From the NCBI GenBank assembly GCA_013314815.1, contig JABUEY010000007.1, forward strand, positions 1 through 58,210: a stretch of 58,210 nt of DNA. Direction: 5' to 3'. Origin of the DNA: Syntrophobacteraceae bacterium (GTDB taxonomy: Bacteria > Desulfobacterota > Syntrophobacteria > Syntrophobacterales > Syntrophobacteraceae). How positions within the stretch are numbered: position 1 is the first letter of the stretch; each line of letters opens with the position of its first letter. Positions 18,403 through 26,823 of the stretch are shown piece after piece. Both the position numbers and the translations under genes were made by a program. A model generated the notes under the pieces. It was not told the origin of the DNA. It did not search any database and saw only the letters and a program-made list of their open reading frames with translations.

Positions 18403-18559
18403 CAATTCTCCTTGTCTCAGCGTACTGTTGTCATTCAATCAACGGGGCGATGAATCGGATCCGGATGGCGGACTTCCAACGCCCGGTTTTGTTTGCTGCA
18501 TCCGGCGCCGTGGCGCAGCTTCCCGTCCTCGGGTCATGATCTGGCGGATGAAGGCGAAA

Positions 18560-19270
18560 TTATGAACTCCCGAGAAAGGGCCGAACAACGAAATAAAGCC
18601 CCAGTGCTCCTATGCCAGCTCCCGCGAGCTTGCGGAACCAGAGTCCTCCCTCGTGGAAGGAACTACTCGACAGAAGCCTCCTTACCGTTGCGGTGGAACT
18701 TCCCGCCAGCGCAATGGGGACACAGTGCCCTATGCCGAAAAGGACGATGAACGCAATACCCGTCATGATTTTTTGTTGAATCGTTATGATGGCGAGGATG
18801 GGAGCGATAAAGCCGAAGGTGCAGGAACCGGAGAGCACTCCATAAGCCAGGCCCAGGATGAAGGCGCCCGGAAGTCCCTTGATGCGGATACGGTTCAGCA
18901 GGCCACCGGGCATGGAACACTTGGCCACGCCGAGCATGTCCATGGACACCCAGATCAGAATCGCGCCCACGACGATCGTCCAGTAGGGACCGACTTCACC
19001 AAGCATGCGACCAAGAGCCGCACAGACGATGCCGACGAGGGCAATGGTTATGAACAGGCCGACGGTGAAAGCCACGGCGTAATGGGCGGCGATTTTTGCC
19101 TTGAGAGCCCTGTCCTGGCCTGCAACATAGCTCACAATAAGGGGGATGGCCGCCAGGTGGCACGGGCTGAAAGCGACGCTGATCATGCCCCACAGGAAGC
19201 ATCCGAGAGCTGCAATGGCCGTCCCGCCCATCATCCAAGAATTCACCGTAATGAAGAGCTCCTCCAACAC
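18560..19270 (-). CDS. CcdA/DsbD-like thiol transporter (paralogue 2)
   Basis: This 236-residue membrane protein is a close paralogue of the one at 9.6-10.3 kb, with the same length and the same ending RPFLG. The redox cysteines lie in FSPCHLAAIPLIVSY and SGSCTFGFIAPIL. It moves electrons from the cytoplasm to periplasmic thiols. The GTG at 19270 was chosen because GGAGG stands 9 bases upstream and the N-terminus then aligns with the first copy. It lies between a damaged thioredoxin gene and the candidate selenoprotein gene, its probable client, all on one strand. Confidence 0.83.
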   Translation of the reverse strand: MLEELFITVNSWMMGGTAIAALGCFLWGMISVAFSPCHLAAIPLIVSYVAGQDRALKAKIAAHYAVAFTVGLFITIALVGIVCAALGRMLGEVGPYWTIVVGAILIWVSMDMLGVAKCSMPGGLLNRIRIKGLPGAFILGLAYGVLSGSCTFGFIAPILAIITIQQKIMTGIAFIVLFGIGHCVPIALAGSSTATVRRLLSSSSFHEGGLWFRKLAGAGIGALGLYFVVRPFLGSS

Positions 19271-19505
19271 TATTCTTCCCTCCTCAGCAAGTTCATTCCA
19301 GGCATCCTTGGCTGTCGGTACCCGATTTCCGACAAAACACTTCCACTTACAACCGCTCAAGCACCATGGATCATCGGCGGAGAACCGGTGTCAGTTGCAG
19401 GGACTTCTTTCGTGGAATACCGTCCCTGACGTCTGCATTCTGAAACGCGTTCGTACGAAGATCGAAGTGAAGCCCCGCTCGAAAAGATTTCCTGCCGAAC
19501 TTTTT

Positions 19506-19882
19506 TTAACCGGTTCCTAGCCGTGTCAGCACATCGATGATGGTTTGCCTGTCCATGTAACCTTCATGGCGCAAGACCTCCTTTCCCTCCTTGTCATAGA
19601 AAACCTGTGTCGGGATGGCGCGTATTCCTTTGCTGCGCGCCAGTTCACGCTCTTTCCGGACATCGATAAAACGATTGCGGCCCTGCCTTTGTATTTCTGC
19701 CCCAGTTTCTTCAGAACAGGCGCCATCATTTTGCACGGAATGCAGCTTTCTGCTCCAAAGTCGACCATGGTCACCATCCCTTTCACTGGAATGTTCGATG
19801 GACTTTCGGAAGTTTTCTGAACCCCGCAGGCTGTAATAAGTAATATCACGGAGGCCGCCAGAGCATGGGTCCGGAGCTTCAA
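19506..19882 (-). pseudogene. Exported thioredoxin-fold lipoprotein, frameshifted
   Basis: The 5' part encodes a lipoprotein signal (VILLITAC, lipobox cysteine near residue 19) and a thioredoxin domain with CIPC. After GRAAIV the reading frame is lost at a run of four A/T bases (19668-19671). The next frame continues the homology with FIDVRKERELA, IRAIPTQVFYDKEG and GYMDRQTIID to a stop at 19506. Restoring one T to the run would join the halves into a protein like the intact paralogue at 10.8 kb. It is either a recent one-base deletion or a sequencing error. A natural truncated product would lack the cis-proline and be inactive. Confidence 0.75.
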
Positions 19883-19928
19883 GTGTATTCCCTCCTTTCG
19901 CTTCTAATCGTCCAGTACAGGATGGCCA

Positions 19929-22900
19929 CTATCTAGGGGGAAGGGCAGGTTTTCCTATGTTGGCTTTCGTAAAAATGACATAGAGGCACGGCATCAGAAA
20001 CAGGGCTACCAGTGCTCCAACTGCGAGTCCGCCGATCGCTCCGGCCGCCATGGGCTGCAGCATGTCCCCGCCTTCCTCGATGTTCAGTGCCAGAGGAATG
20101 AATCCCACGGTGATGCAGAAGGATATCATCACCCGGGGACGGAAGCGGATTTTCGCAGCCTCGATCACTGCGACGTAAGCCTGCATGAGTCGCCGGGTCC
20201 GAAGTTCCTCGGCAAAGGTCAGCAGGAGCACCCCCTCGTTAACCGTCGCGGCGATAACCACCAGGAGCCCAATGAGGACCGTGGCTCCCAAGGGAAGAGA
20301 CGTGACGTACAAGATGTAGACCATGCCAGCGGCACAGAAGGGAACACATCCCAGGATGAGAGCCGGCAGCTTGAGGGAGTTGAACTGGACGGCCAGGACG
20401 ACGAAGGAGAAGAAAACCGCGAAGGCAAGAATCGACAAAGCTGTCTGCTTCATCTGGGCCATCATCTGTGCCTGACCTCCGAACGAGATTTCGTACCCGA
20501 CGGGTACCTGCAGCTCTCTCGAAGCATTCGTCAGGGTGGACATGGCCTGGCCGACGCTGACCCCGGCGACGTCTCCGCGCACGATGACCTCCTTGATCTG
20601 GTCCTCACGAATGATTTCCAAGGGTCCAACCGTCTGCCGAACTTCCGCCACGTCACGAAGCCTCAGGTATCCCCCCCGTGAGGAATGAAGGACCAGGTTC
20701 TCTACGTCCTGCCGGGAAGTGATCCGGTCTTCCCGGATCATCACCCGAAGGTTGTAGAAATCGTCACCTTCCCTATACCGCGTAGCCACCGCCCCGCCCA
20801 CCAGCGAACGCACGGTGGCAGCCACGTCGCCCATGGATACTCCCAGTTCGGCGGCCCGCGTCCTGTCCACCTGAATCCGGTACTCGGGTTTGGTCATATC
20901 CATCGATACATAGACGTTCGTAAACTGCTTCAGTCGATTCATCGTTTCGCTGGTCTGGCGTGCCAGTTCGAAAAGCTTTTCCAGTTCCTGGCCCTTGATT
21001 TTGACCTCGATATCCGCCTCGCCGAGTCGACGCAGTCCCTTGACCTTTGCCTGCATGACCATGGCCTTGCCTCCAGGAACGGGGACTTTGGAGACAATGG
21101 AACGCAGGTGCCTGATGTATTCTGCGGTGCTGATCCTTCGGGAGTGGCGGGGGATAAGCTGGATGTTGCTTTCCCCTTCATTGGCGATCTCATAGGTGTA
21201 CAACCCCCAGACCTTGCCGCCGGCCAGGGTAAAGTAGCTTTCAATGAGCGGATCATCGGCGATGATCCTTTCGATTTGCGAGAGCACCTTTTCCGTTGCT
21301 TCAACGGATGCGCCTGTTGGCAGTTTCACCTTGACCAGGATACGGCCGTCGTCGACCTGTGGAAGAAATTCGGTTCCCAGATGTGGGACCAGTACCAAGG
21401 CTCCCGCAAGAACAAGGAGAAAAGCTGCCGCCACGAACCACCGGCGCCGGAGAAGCGCTTCGAGCAGCCAGCCGTAGGAACGGATCACTCTCTCGAAGAG
21501 TCGCTCGAAAAGAGTGCTCTTCTGTTCTTCTGCCGTGCGTCTCATTAAAAGCGTGGCAAGCATCGGAGTAAGCGTAATGGCTACTGCAAGGCTGATGCTA
21601 ACGATGCCGGCGATGACCAGGATGAGTTCTCTGAAAAGCAGCGAGGTCAGGCCGGGCACGAACAGAAATGGAATGAACAGTGCCAGAAAAGAAAGGGTGG
21701 CGGCCAGGATGGCCGGTCCGACTTCAGACGTGGCCCGTATGGCGGTTTCTTCCGGAGAGTCGTTCTTTTTCAAATGACTCAGGCGGGTGATGTTTTCCAA
21801 GACCACGATCGAGTTGTCCAGCACGACGGCTATGGCGACTACAAGACCTCCGAGGGAAAAGATATTGAGAGAGAAGCCGGCTGTTTTCATCAGGGCGAAA
21901 TTAAGAAGCAGCGTCGTCGGGAAAACTAGGATCATGACAAGCACCTGCCGCAGACTGCCCAGGAAGAGATAGATCACAACGAGAACGAGGATGGTGGCTT
22001 CGAAGGCTGCATTTCTCACTCCTTTCAGGGCCGGGATGACATAGTCGGCCTGGTTTTCGACTATTCCAAGCCGGACGCCGTCGGGAAGGACGGCTTCGAG
22101 CCTTTCCATTCTTTCCTTCACAGCCCGGGCGACTTCCACCGTGTTGGCATTTGCCTGCTTGAGCACGCTCAGCTTGACACAGGGTTCTCCTCCCAGTCGG
22201 GTGATGATTCTGGCCTCCTCGTGAGAATCTTCCACCGAGGCGATGTCGCGCAGGTAGACCTTGGATTTTTCTTCCTGAGCCAGAACAACGGAACGAATGT
22301 CGTCCAGCGAGCGGAATTCGCCCGTAGTTCTGGCGATGAACTCACGCTGCCCTGACGTCACTCTTCCCCCAAACTGCTCGATGTTTTCATCCTGGAGGCG
22401 CTTGATCACGGAGGGCAGGGAGAGCATGTACTTTTCCATTGCATGGGGATCAAGGTGGACTCTTATTTCACGCTTGAGCCCGCCCACAATCTCCGTCCCC
22501 GCCACGCCGGGAACAGCCTGGATCTGGTCCTGCAGCCAGTTGTCCACCCATGTACGCAGTTCGACAAGATCCCAGCGGTCGGAACCGACCGTGATTTGAG
22601 CAACGGGGAGCTGCGACGGATCCGCCTTGATGATGATCGGGGGGTCGATGTCCTTGGGCAATTGCCTCGCCACTCGTGCCATGGCGGCGAGTGCGTCCTG
22701 GTAGGCGACGTCGACGTCGACATTGTATTCAAAATTGAGAACCAGCGTATACATGCCCTCGATGGACGAGGATTCCATGTAGTCCAGCCCGTCTACCGTG
22801 GCCATCTGGCGCTCGACGGGGTCCGCAAGGTTCGTATTGATTTCCTCGGGTGTCGCTCCGCGCCACCAGATGTGGATCCTGATCATGGGGTAGGTCATGT

Positions 22901-23015
22901 CGGGTAGAAAGTTTACGGGAAGATGGAGAAGTCCGTAAACACCGAGTACGGTCAGGGCGATGGCGATGACACCGGTGGCTATCTTCTTCTTCACGGCCAG
23001 GGCTGTAATCTTCAT
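19929..23015 (-). CDS. RND-family efflux transporter (AcrB/CusA type)
   Basis: The 1028-residue inner-membrane pump is full length for the family. It begins with a first helix after MKITALAVKKK and has two periplasmic porter regions. The helix-4 region reads GGLVVAIAVVLDNSIVVLEN, with a single central aspartate rather than the DD pair of many drug pumps or the exact metal-pump motif, so substrate class is uncertain. It forms the inner part of a tripartite efflux system with the two upstream genes. Its ATG overlaps the adaptor stop by four bases. Link to a ZraP/CpxP-like protein and a ZraSR-type regulator suggests metal or envelope-stress induction. Confidence 0.88.
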   Translation of the reverse strand: MKITALAVKKKIATGVIAIALTVLGVYGLLHLPVNFLPDMTYPMIRIHIWWRGATPEEINTNLADPVERQMATVDGLDYMESSSIEGMYTLVLNFEYNVDVDVAYQDALAAMARVARQLPKDIDPPIIIKADPSQLPVAQITVGSDRWDLVELRTWVDNWLQDQIQAVPGVAGTEIVGGLKREIRVHLDPHAMEKYMLSLPSVIKRLQDENIEQFGGRVTSGQREFIARTTGEFRSLDDIRSVVLAQEEKSKVYLRDIASVEDSHEEARIITRLGGEPCVKLSVLKQANANTVEVARAVKERMERLEAVLPDGVRLGIVENQADYVIPALKGVRNAAFEATILVLVVIYLFLGSLRQVLVMILVFPTTLLLNFALMKTAGFSLNIFSLGGLVVAIAVVLDNSIVVLENITRLSHLKKNDSPEETAIRATSEVGPAILAATLSFLALFIPFLFVPGLTSLLFRELILVIAGIVSISLAVAITLTPMLATLLMRRTAEEQKSTLFERLFERVIRSYGWLLEALLRRRWFVAAAFLLVLAGALVLVPHLGTEFLPQVDDGRILVKVKLPTGASVEATEKVLSQIERIIADDPLIESYFTLAGGKVWGLYTYEIANEGESNIQLIPRHSRRISTAEYIRHLRSIVSKVPVPGGKAMVMQAKVKGLRRLGEADIEVKIKGQELEKLFELARQTSETMNRLKQFTNVYVSMDMTKPEYRIQVDRTRAAELGVSMGDVAATVRSLVGGAVATRYREGDDFYNLRVMIREDRITSRQDVENLVLHSSRGGYLRLRDVAEVRQTVGPLEIIREDQIKEVIVRGDVAGVSVGQAMSTLTNASRELQVPVGYEISFGGQAQMMAQMKQTALSILAFAVFFSFVVLAVQFNSLKLPALILGCVPFCAAGMVYILYVTSLPLGATVLIGLLVVIAATVNEGVLLLTFAEELRTRRLMQAYVAVIEAAKIRFRPRVMISFCITVGFIPLALNIEEGGDMLQPMAAGAIGGLAVGALVALFLMPCLYVIFTKANIGKPALPPR

Positions 23016-24124
23016 TGACCGTTTCCTCTGTCGACCTGGATGTCCATGCCGTCCTTCAGCTTTTCGTGCCCGGCCACGATTATCCGCTCGCCCGCCAAGA
23101 CTCCCTTTAAGATCTGGATACGGCCTCTTTCCTCGATTCCGGTCTCCACCTTTCGCCGTTGGGCTTTCCCGTCCACCACCGAAAAAACGATCTGCTCACC
23201 CTTTTGCGTCACAAGCACGGCTCCAGACGGAACGACCAAAGCATCAGGCACGGCGGCCAGAATGACCTCGATGCGCGCGAACATGCCTGGAATGAGGTCC
23301 ACCTTCTCCACGGGAACCGCCTCCACCATGCGTGTGCGCATCCTGGTGTCCAGTTCGGGGAATGCCCTGCCGACCCGGGCCTGGTACGCACGACCCGGAT
23401 AGGCATCCAGTTGGACGTTGACCTGCATATCTTTGCGAATCTCGGTGGCATTGACTTCCGGAACGGTAAACCGGACGACAAGGCTGCGTGGATCGAAGAT
23501 CTCGACGAGAGGAGTCCTTGGAGCCACGTAGTCCCCATCTTTTACCAGGACTCTTGAAACGATCCCGTCCCAGGGCGCCTTTACGGAATAGTCTTCACTG
23601 CTTTCCCTGGCCTTCTCGAACTGCGCCCGTGCATTCTGAAATTTTGCCCGTGCCGTGTCCATCTGAGCTCCTGGAATCGCGCCGCTCTTTACCAGCTGTT
23701 CCACGCGCTTCAGTTCTTCTTCCTGTTCTTTCAGGGATTCCCTGGCTGCGAGAAACTGTGCGTCGGCGGCCCTGTTTCTGCCGATCCGGAGCAGTGTCTC
23801 TCCCAGCCTGACCATGTCCCCCTCCCGCACCCTGCAGTTTTCCACAGGTCCTTCGCCCGGGGATGCCATTCGTGCTGTTGTTGCGGGCACGACGGAACCT
23901 GTCAGTTCCAGTTTCCTGGACATGGGAGCGACCTCCACGGGGGCAGTGACGACAGTGGGCAGGGACTTCGGTTCTCCCGCCGTCTTGGCCGGTTCTGATG
24001 ACGATCCGGCTGGAGGTGTTCCTTTCTCATCCGATGCCGGGACCATGCCGCCGGATCGCAAAAAAAGAAACACAACGATGGCGAAAAGGACCGGGAAAAA
24101 AAGAACCGGTAGTCGTCTCCTCAT
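23012..24124 (-). CDS. RND periplasmic adaptor (membrane-fusion) protein
   Basis: The 370-residue adaptor has an N-terminal membrane anchor (LPVLFFPVLFAIVVFLFL). A lipoyl/barrel-sandwich domain with a coiled-coil hairpin follows (residues about 130-175). Beta-barrel and membrane-proximal domains follow, with AGERIIVAGHEKLKDGM near the C-terminus. It bridges the inner-membrane pump and the TolC channel. It overlaps both neighbours by four bases (ATGA), a tightly coupled operon. A serine/proline-rich linker follows the anchor. Confidence 0.88.
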   Translation of the reverse strand: MRRRLPVLFFPVLFAIVVFLFLRSGGMVPASDEKGTPPAGSSSEPAKTAGEPKSLPTVVTAPVEVAPMSRKLELTGSVVPATTARMASPGEGPVENCRVREGDMVRLGETLLRIGRNRAADAQFLAARESLKEQEEELKRVEQLVKSGAIPGAQMDTARAKFQNARAQFEKARESSEDYSVKAPWDGIVSRVLVKDGDYVAPRTPLVEIFDPRSLVVRFTVPEVNATEIRKDMQVNVQLDAYPGRAYQARVGRAFPELDTRMRTRMVEAVPVEKVDLIPGMFARIEVILAAVPDALVVPSGAVLVTQKGEQIVFSVVDGKAQRRKVETGIEERGRIQILKGVLAGERIIVAGHEKLKDGMDIQVDRGNGQ

Positions 24125-25518
24125 GATGCGTGCCCTCCCGTGACCAGGCCGATGCGGGCAACCGACGTCCTGAAATCAGCCAATGCCCGGTAATAGTTGG
24201 TTTCCGACTGAAGAAGAGCGGACTGAGCATCGAGGACGTCGGTGATGGAACCCAGGCCCAGTTCATATTTCTGCCTTTCTATACGGAGGCTTTCCCGCCC
24301 CTGGTCGATAGCCTGTTGAGTCGCCTTCACCCGCTCGCTGCTTGAGCGGACATCAAGGACCGCTGTTTCCACCTCCTGGCGAATCTGCAGTTCCAGCTTG
24401 CGAAGCCTCTCCCTGGCGGCGGCCAGGGTTGATCTTTCTTCACTCTCCCGCGCAAGAATTCGTCCGCCTTCGAAAAGCGGGACCGTCAGGCCAAGCCCTA
24501 CCGATCCGACGTCCTCATCGTCTCCAAGAGAATTGGCCCGGATACCGTAGCTTCCCAGGATCGAGACATTGGGGTAATGTGCAGCCCTCGCAATGTCGAC
24601 ACGCCTTGCCTGGGCCTCCAGGCGGGCTCGAGTGGCCAGGAAATCGGGCCTGGCCCTCAGTGCCTCCGTCGTGAGAAGGTCCGCATCGCAGGTGATTTCC
24701 TCGAATGAGAGCTTTCCCTCGATGTCAATTCTGTCGGAGTCGTAATCCAATCCCATGAAGTTTGCCAAAAGGCGTTTCTGGATGGCGAGCAGGTTCTGTT
24801 CTCTGACAAGGTTCTGTTTTAGGTCCGCCAAGCGTACCTGTGTCCGGAGAAGATCCACCCTGGCAGCCTTCTGAACTGCAAGCAGGTCGGAAATCTTCTT
24901 GAGCTGCTCTTCCATCGCCTGAATCGAGAACTCAAGTGAATAGATGACTTTTCGCTGAGCCAGGATGCCGTAGTAAGTGCTCGAAACATTGAAAATCAGT
25001 TCGTCTCGAGTTCTGGAAAGCCGGTTCTCCTCCGCCTTGCGCAGAATTTGCGAGGCGCTGATCTCGTTGATGATGCGTCCTCCCGTGAACAATGGGATCT
25101 TGAGAATAATGTCTCCCCGGAAGATATCCGTATCGAAAAACCCGGGTTCACCATTGTAACGGGCCTGGATCAGACGTTGGTTGTCAAGATGGTGAAAATA
25201 GCCGGAATCGGCACTCAATGAAGGCCACCGGGCCGCCCGGGCCTGATCGATGCGAAAGCCTGCAGCCGATACCTCCCAGGTCGTCGCAGCGATTTCTGGA
25301 TTGTTTCGCAGTGCGATGTCCACACAACGGTCGAGATCCATTGGTCCTTTCAGGTCGGAATGCCCGACTTGGGGAGGAAAACCCGGCAGGGGCACCGGGG
25401 AACCCGGGGTTGGGGATACGAGGGCAGGAGCATAGGGATCGGTGGGATGCAGGATGGCGCATCCCCACAACACGAATAAGGCTAAGGCCGCCAGGTGGAT
25501 TTTCATGAAAGTACGCAT
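24121..25518 (-). CDS. TolC-family outer-membrane efflux lipoprotein
   Basis: The 465-residue protein is the outer-membrane channel of the tripartite system. A lipoprotein signal ends at LWGC (Cys20 from the chosen start). The two repeated coiled-coil/beta units of the OEP family are visible, the first starting LDRCVDIALRNNPEI and the second LTTEALRARPDFLATRARL. The ATG at 25518 has GGGGAG upstream; a longer in-frame start would disrupt the signal. It follows the ZraP-like gene after 229 bases and overlaps the adaptor start. Confidence 0.87.
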   Translation of the reverse strand: MRTFMKIHLAALALFVLWGCAILHPTDPYAPALVSPTPGSPVPLPGFPPQVGHSDLKGPMDLDRCVDIALRNNPEIAATTWEVSAAGFRIDQARAARWPSLSADSGYFHHLDNQRLIQARYNGEPGFFDTDIFRGDIILKIPLFTGGRIINEISASQILRKAEENRLSRTRDELIFNVSSTYYGILAQRKVIYSLEFSIQAMEEQLKKISDLLAVQKAARVDLLRTQVRLADLKQNLVREQNLLAIQKRLLANFMGLDYDSDRIDIEGKLSFEEITCDADLLTTEALRARPDFLATRARLEAQARRVDIARAAHYPNVSILGSYGIRANSLGDDEDVGSVGLGLTVPLFEGGRILARESEERSTLAAARERLRKLELQIRQEVETAVLDVRSSSERVKATQQAIDQGRESLRIERQKYELGLGSITDVLDAQSALLQSETNYYRALADFRTSVARIGLVTGGHAS

Positions 25519-25747
25519 CGGTTCAACTCCCCGCCCCCTGTTCGGTCTCGCTAAAAAATCCAACGGCTCCATCTTGCAGTCTCAAAGCTCCGTCTCCTTA
25601 TTCTCCCCGCAAAGGTTGTGCAGATTTCGGTCCTGTCCTGTTGCCCCTGCTCGATATCCGTTCCCTCCCCAACAGGCTTTTGGTTATCCCTCAACGGCTT
25701 ACAACCCATGGACAACCCCCCGGCATCCTCTCCAGCCCGGAAGCGAT

Positions 25748-26152
25748 CTATCGGCCACCCTGAAAGTCGGTGTGGGTGACGAGTGCCTTCCCTTGATTCT
25801 GGTTTAGTATTTTGCGGCACCTCAACTGGTGCTTCGTTCTGATTTCGTGGATCCGTGCCATGACCTCGCTGATTTCCGTCTGCTTCGCCAGGATTCGTGC
25901 TTCGTCGGGATGTGCATCCGCCCACATGCGCTGAAGTTCGGTTCTTTTGACCATGAGTGAACCTTGCAGCGGATTGACCTCTGCCAGGAAGGATTCATAG
26001 ACTGCCCTGACCTGCACCTGCTGTTCTTCGGAAAGATCGACGTTCTCTAGTGATTGCCGACATACAGGATCCATTTCCCGTGGGCCTGCCAAACAAAATC
26101 CCGCGTATCCCATGGTGAGCAGCACCGCCAAAGCCATCACGATCTTTTTCAT
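25748..26152 (-). CDS. Periplasmic Spy/CpxP/ZraP-like stress protein
   Basis: The 134-residue protein has a cleavable signal (KKIVMALAVLLTMGYAGFCLA) and then a helical domain with LSEEQQVQVRAVYESFLAEV and a long helix with HPDEARILAKQTEISEVMARI. This is the pattern of CpxP/Spy/ZraP (heavy-metal resistance) proteins, which act as periplasmic chaperones or metal sensors. Two cysteines (DPVC, LRC) may bind metal or form a disulfide. It is the first gene behind a sigma-54 promoter and divergent to a ZraSR-like pair, the same arrangement as zraP and zraSR in enterobacteria. Confidence 0.8.
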   Translation of the reverse strand: MKKIVMALAVLLTMGYAGFCLAGPREMDPVCRQSLENVDLSEEQQVQVRAVYESFLAEVNPLQGSLMVKRTELQRMWADAHPDEARILAKQTEISEVMARIHEIRTKHQLRCRKILNQNQGKALVTHTDFQGGR

Positions 26153-26202
26153 TGTTCGTCTCTTCTCTAAAAAACGCTGATACAAACGGTTGCACTCACA
26201 GC

Positions 26203-26218
26203 AGCAATCAGCATGCCA
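26203..26218 (-). promoter_or_regulatory. Sigma-54 promoter of the stress/efflux operon
   Basis: On the minus strand the sequence is TGGCATGCTGATTGCT. It matches the -24/-12 consensus TGGCAYR-N4-TTGCW at every defined position. Transcription would start near 26192, about 40 bases before the ZraP-like ATG. An NtrC-type activator is encoded divergently at 28760. Confidence 0.85.
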
Positions 26219-26553
26219 TCATGAAACCCGGCGCCAGGCTGATCCAATGTCAACAAATTTCCATTACTTGAATCTTTTCGCAGATGATGTTCTTCGAGGG
26301 ACAGGCAATGAGTATTGAGGAAAGATCTGTCGAGGGTGGCGGACACAATAGGGATAATCTTACGAAGGTTCAGCAGGTTGATGGGTGGAAGGAGATTGTG
26401 TGCCAGTTCGACAAAAATGTCGGTAGAAGGAATGAGCGATCGTTCGGTGCTGACCTTTCCGGGTGGGTCGAAGGATTTCTATTGGCGACGAATTTCTTGT
26501 CAATCCCTTGGATAGCCGTTAATCTAAACGGGATTTAAGAAGGGGATTGCAGG
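26219..26553. other. Regulatory intergenic region without a clear gene
   Basis: This stretch separates the sigma-54-driven operon from the regulator genes. Activator sites are expected here, but no convincing inverted repeat was found by eye. A short + strand frame (26284-26538) has no recognisable domain or good start. Confidence 0.4.
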
Positions 26554-26823
26554 ATGATGAAATTTCTGACCGAGGGGGCGATCGGAACAAAGGGGGTCCG
26601 CGGTTTTGTATATGCTGATGGGAAAGAGGTTAGCGGCGTCCGTATTCTGAGCGCAATGAAATGGAGAACCTCGACTTCTCGGAAGATCAGGCAGGAAGGT
26701 TCAGGCGGATATTCGGTCGAATACCGATTCGGGGTCGGGTTCATCCTCGATTGGGAAGAGCTGAATACAGGATGTGCAGGCAACGAATCCTGCCCGATTG
26801 ATGCGTGGAGAGTGCAGCCATGA
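26554..26823 (+). CDS. Hypothetical protein preceding the sensor kinase
   Basis: An 89-residue frame with ATG-ATG start and a purine-rich stretch upstream ends in TGA that overlaps the kinase ATG as ATGA. This suggests a coupled small gene. It is basic in its middle (MKWRTSTSRKIRQ), has a single CAGNESC pair of cysteines and no known domain or membrane segment. The overlap is the only support; it may equally be leader sequence. Confidence 0.35.
   Translation: MMKFLTEGAIGTKGVRGFVYADGKEVSGVRILSAMKWRTSTSRKIRQEGSGGYSVEYRFGVGFILDWEELNTGCAGNESCPIDAWRVQP

Noticed and set aside
26284-26538. 84-codon + strand frame between the sigma-54 promoter and the kinase
   Set aside because: No domain, weak start context and position in the expected activator-binding region.
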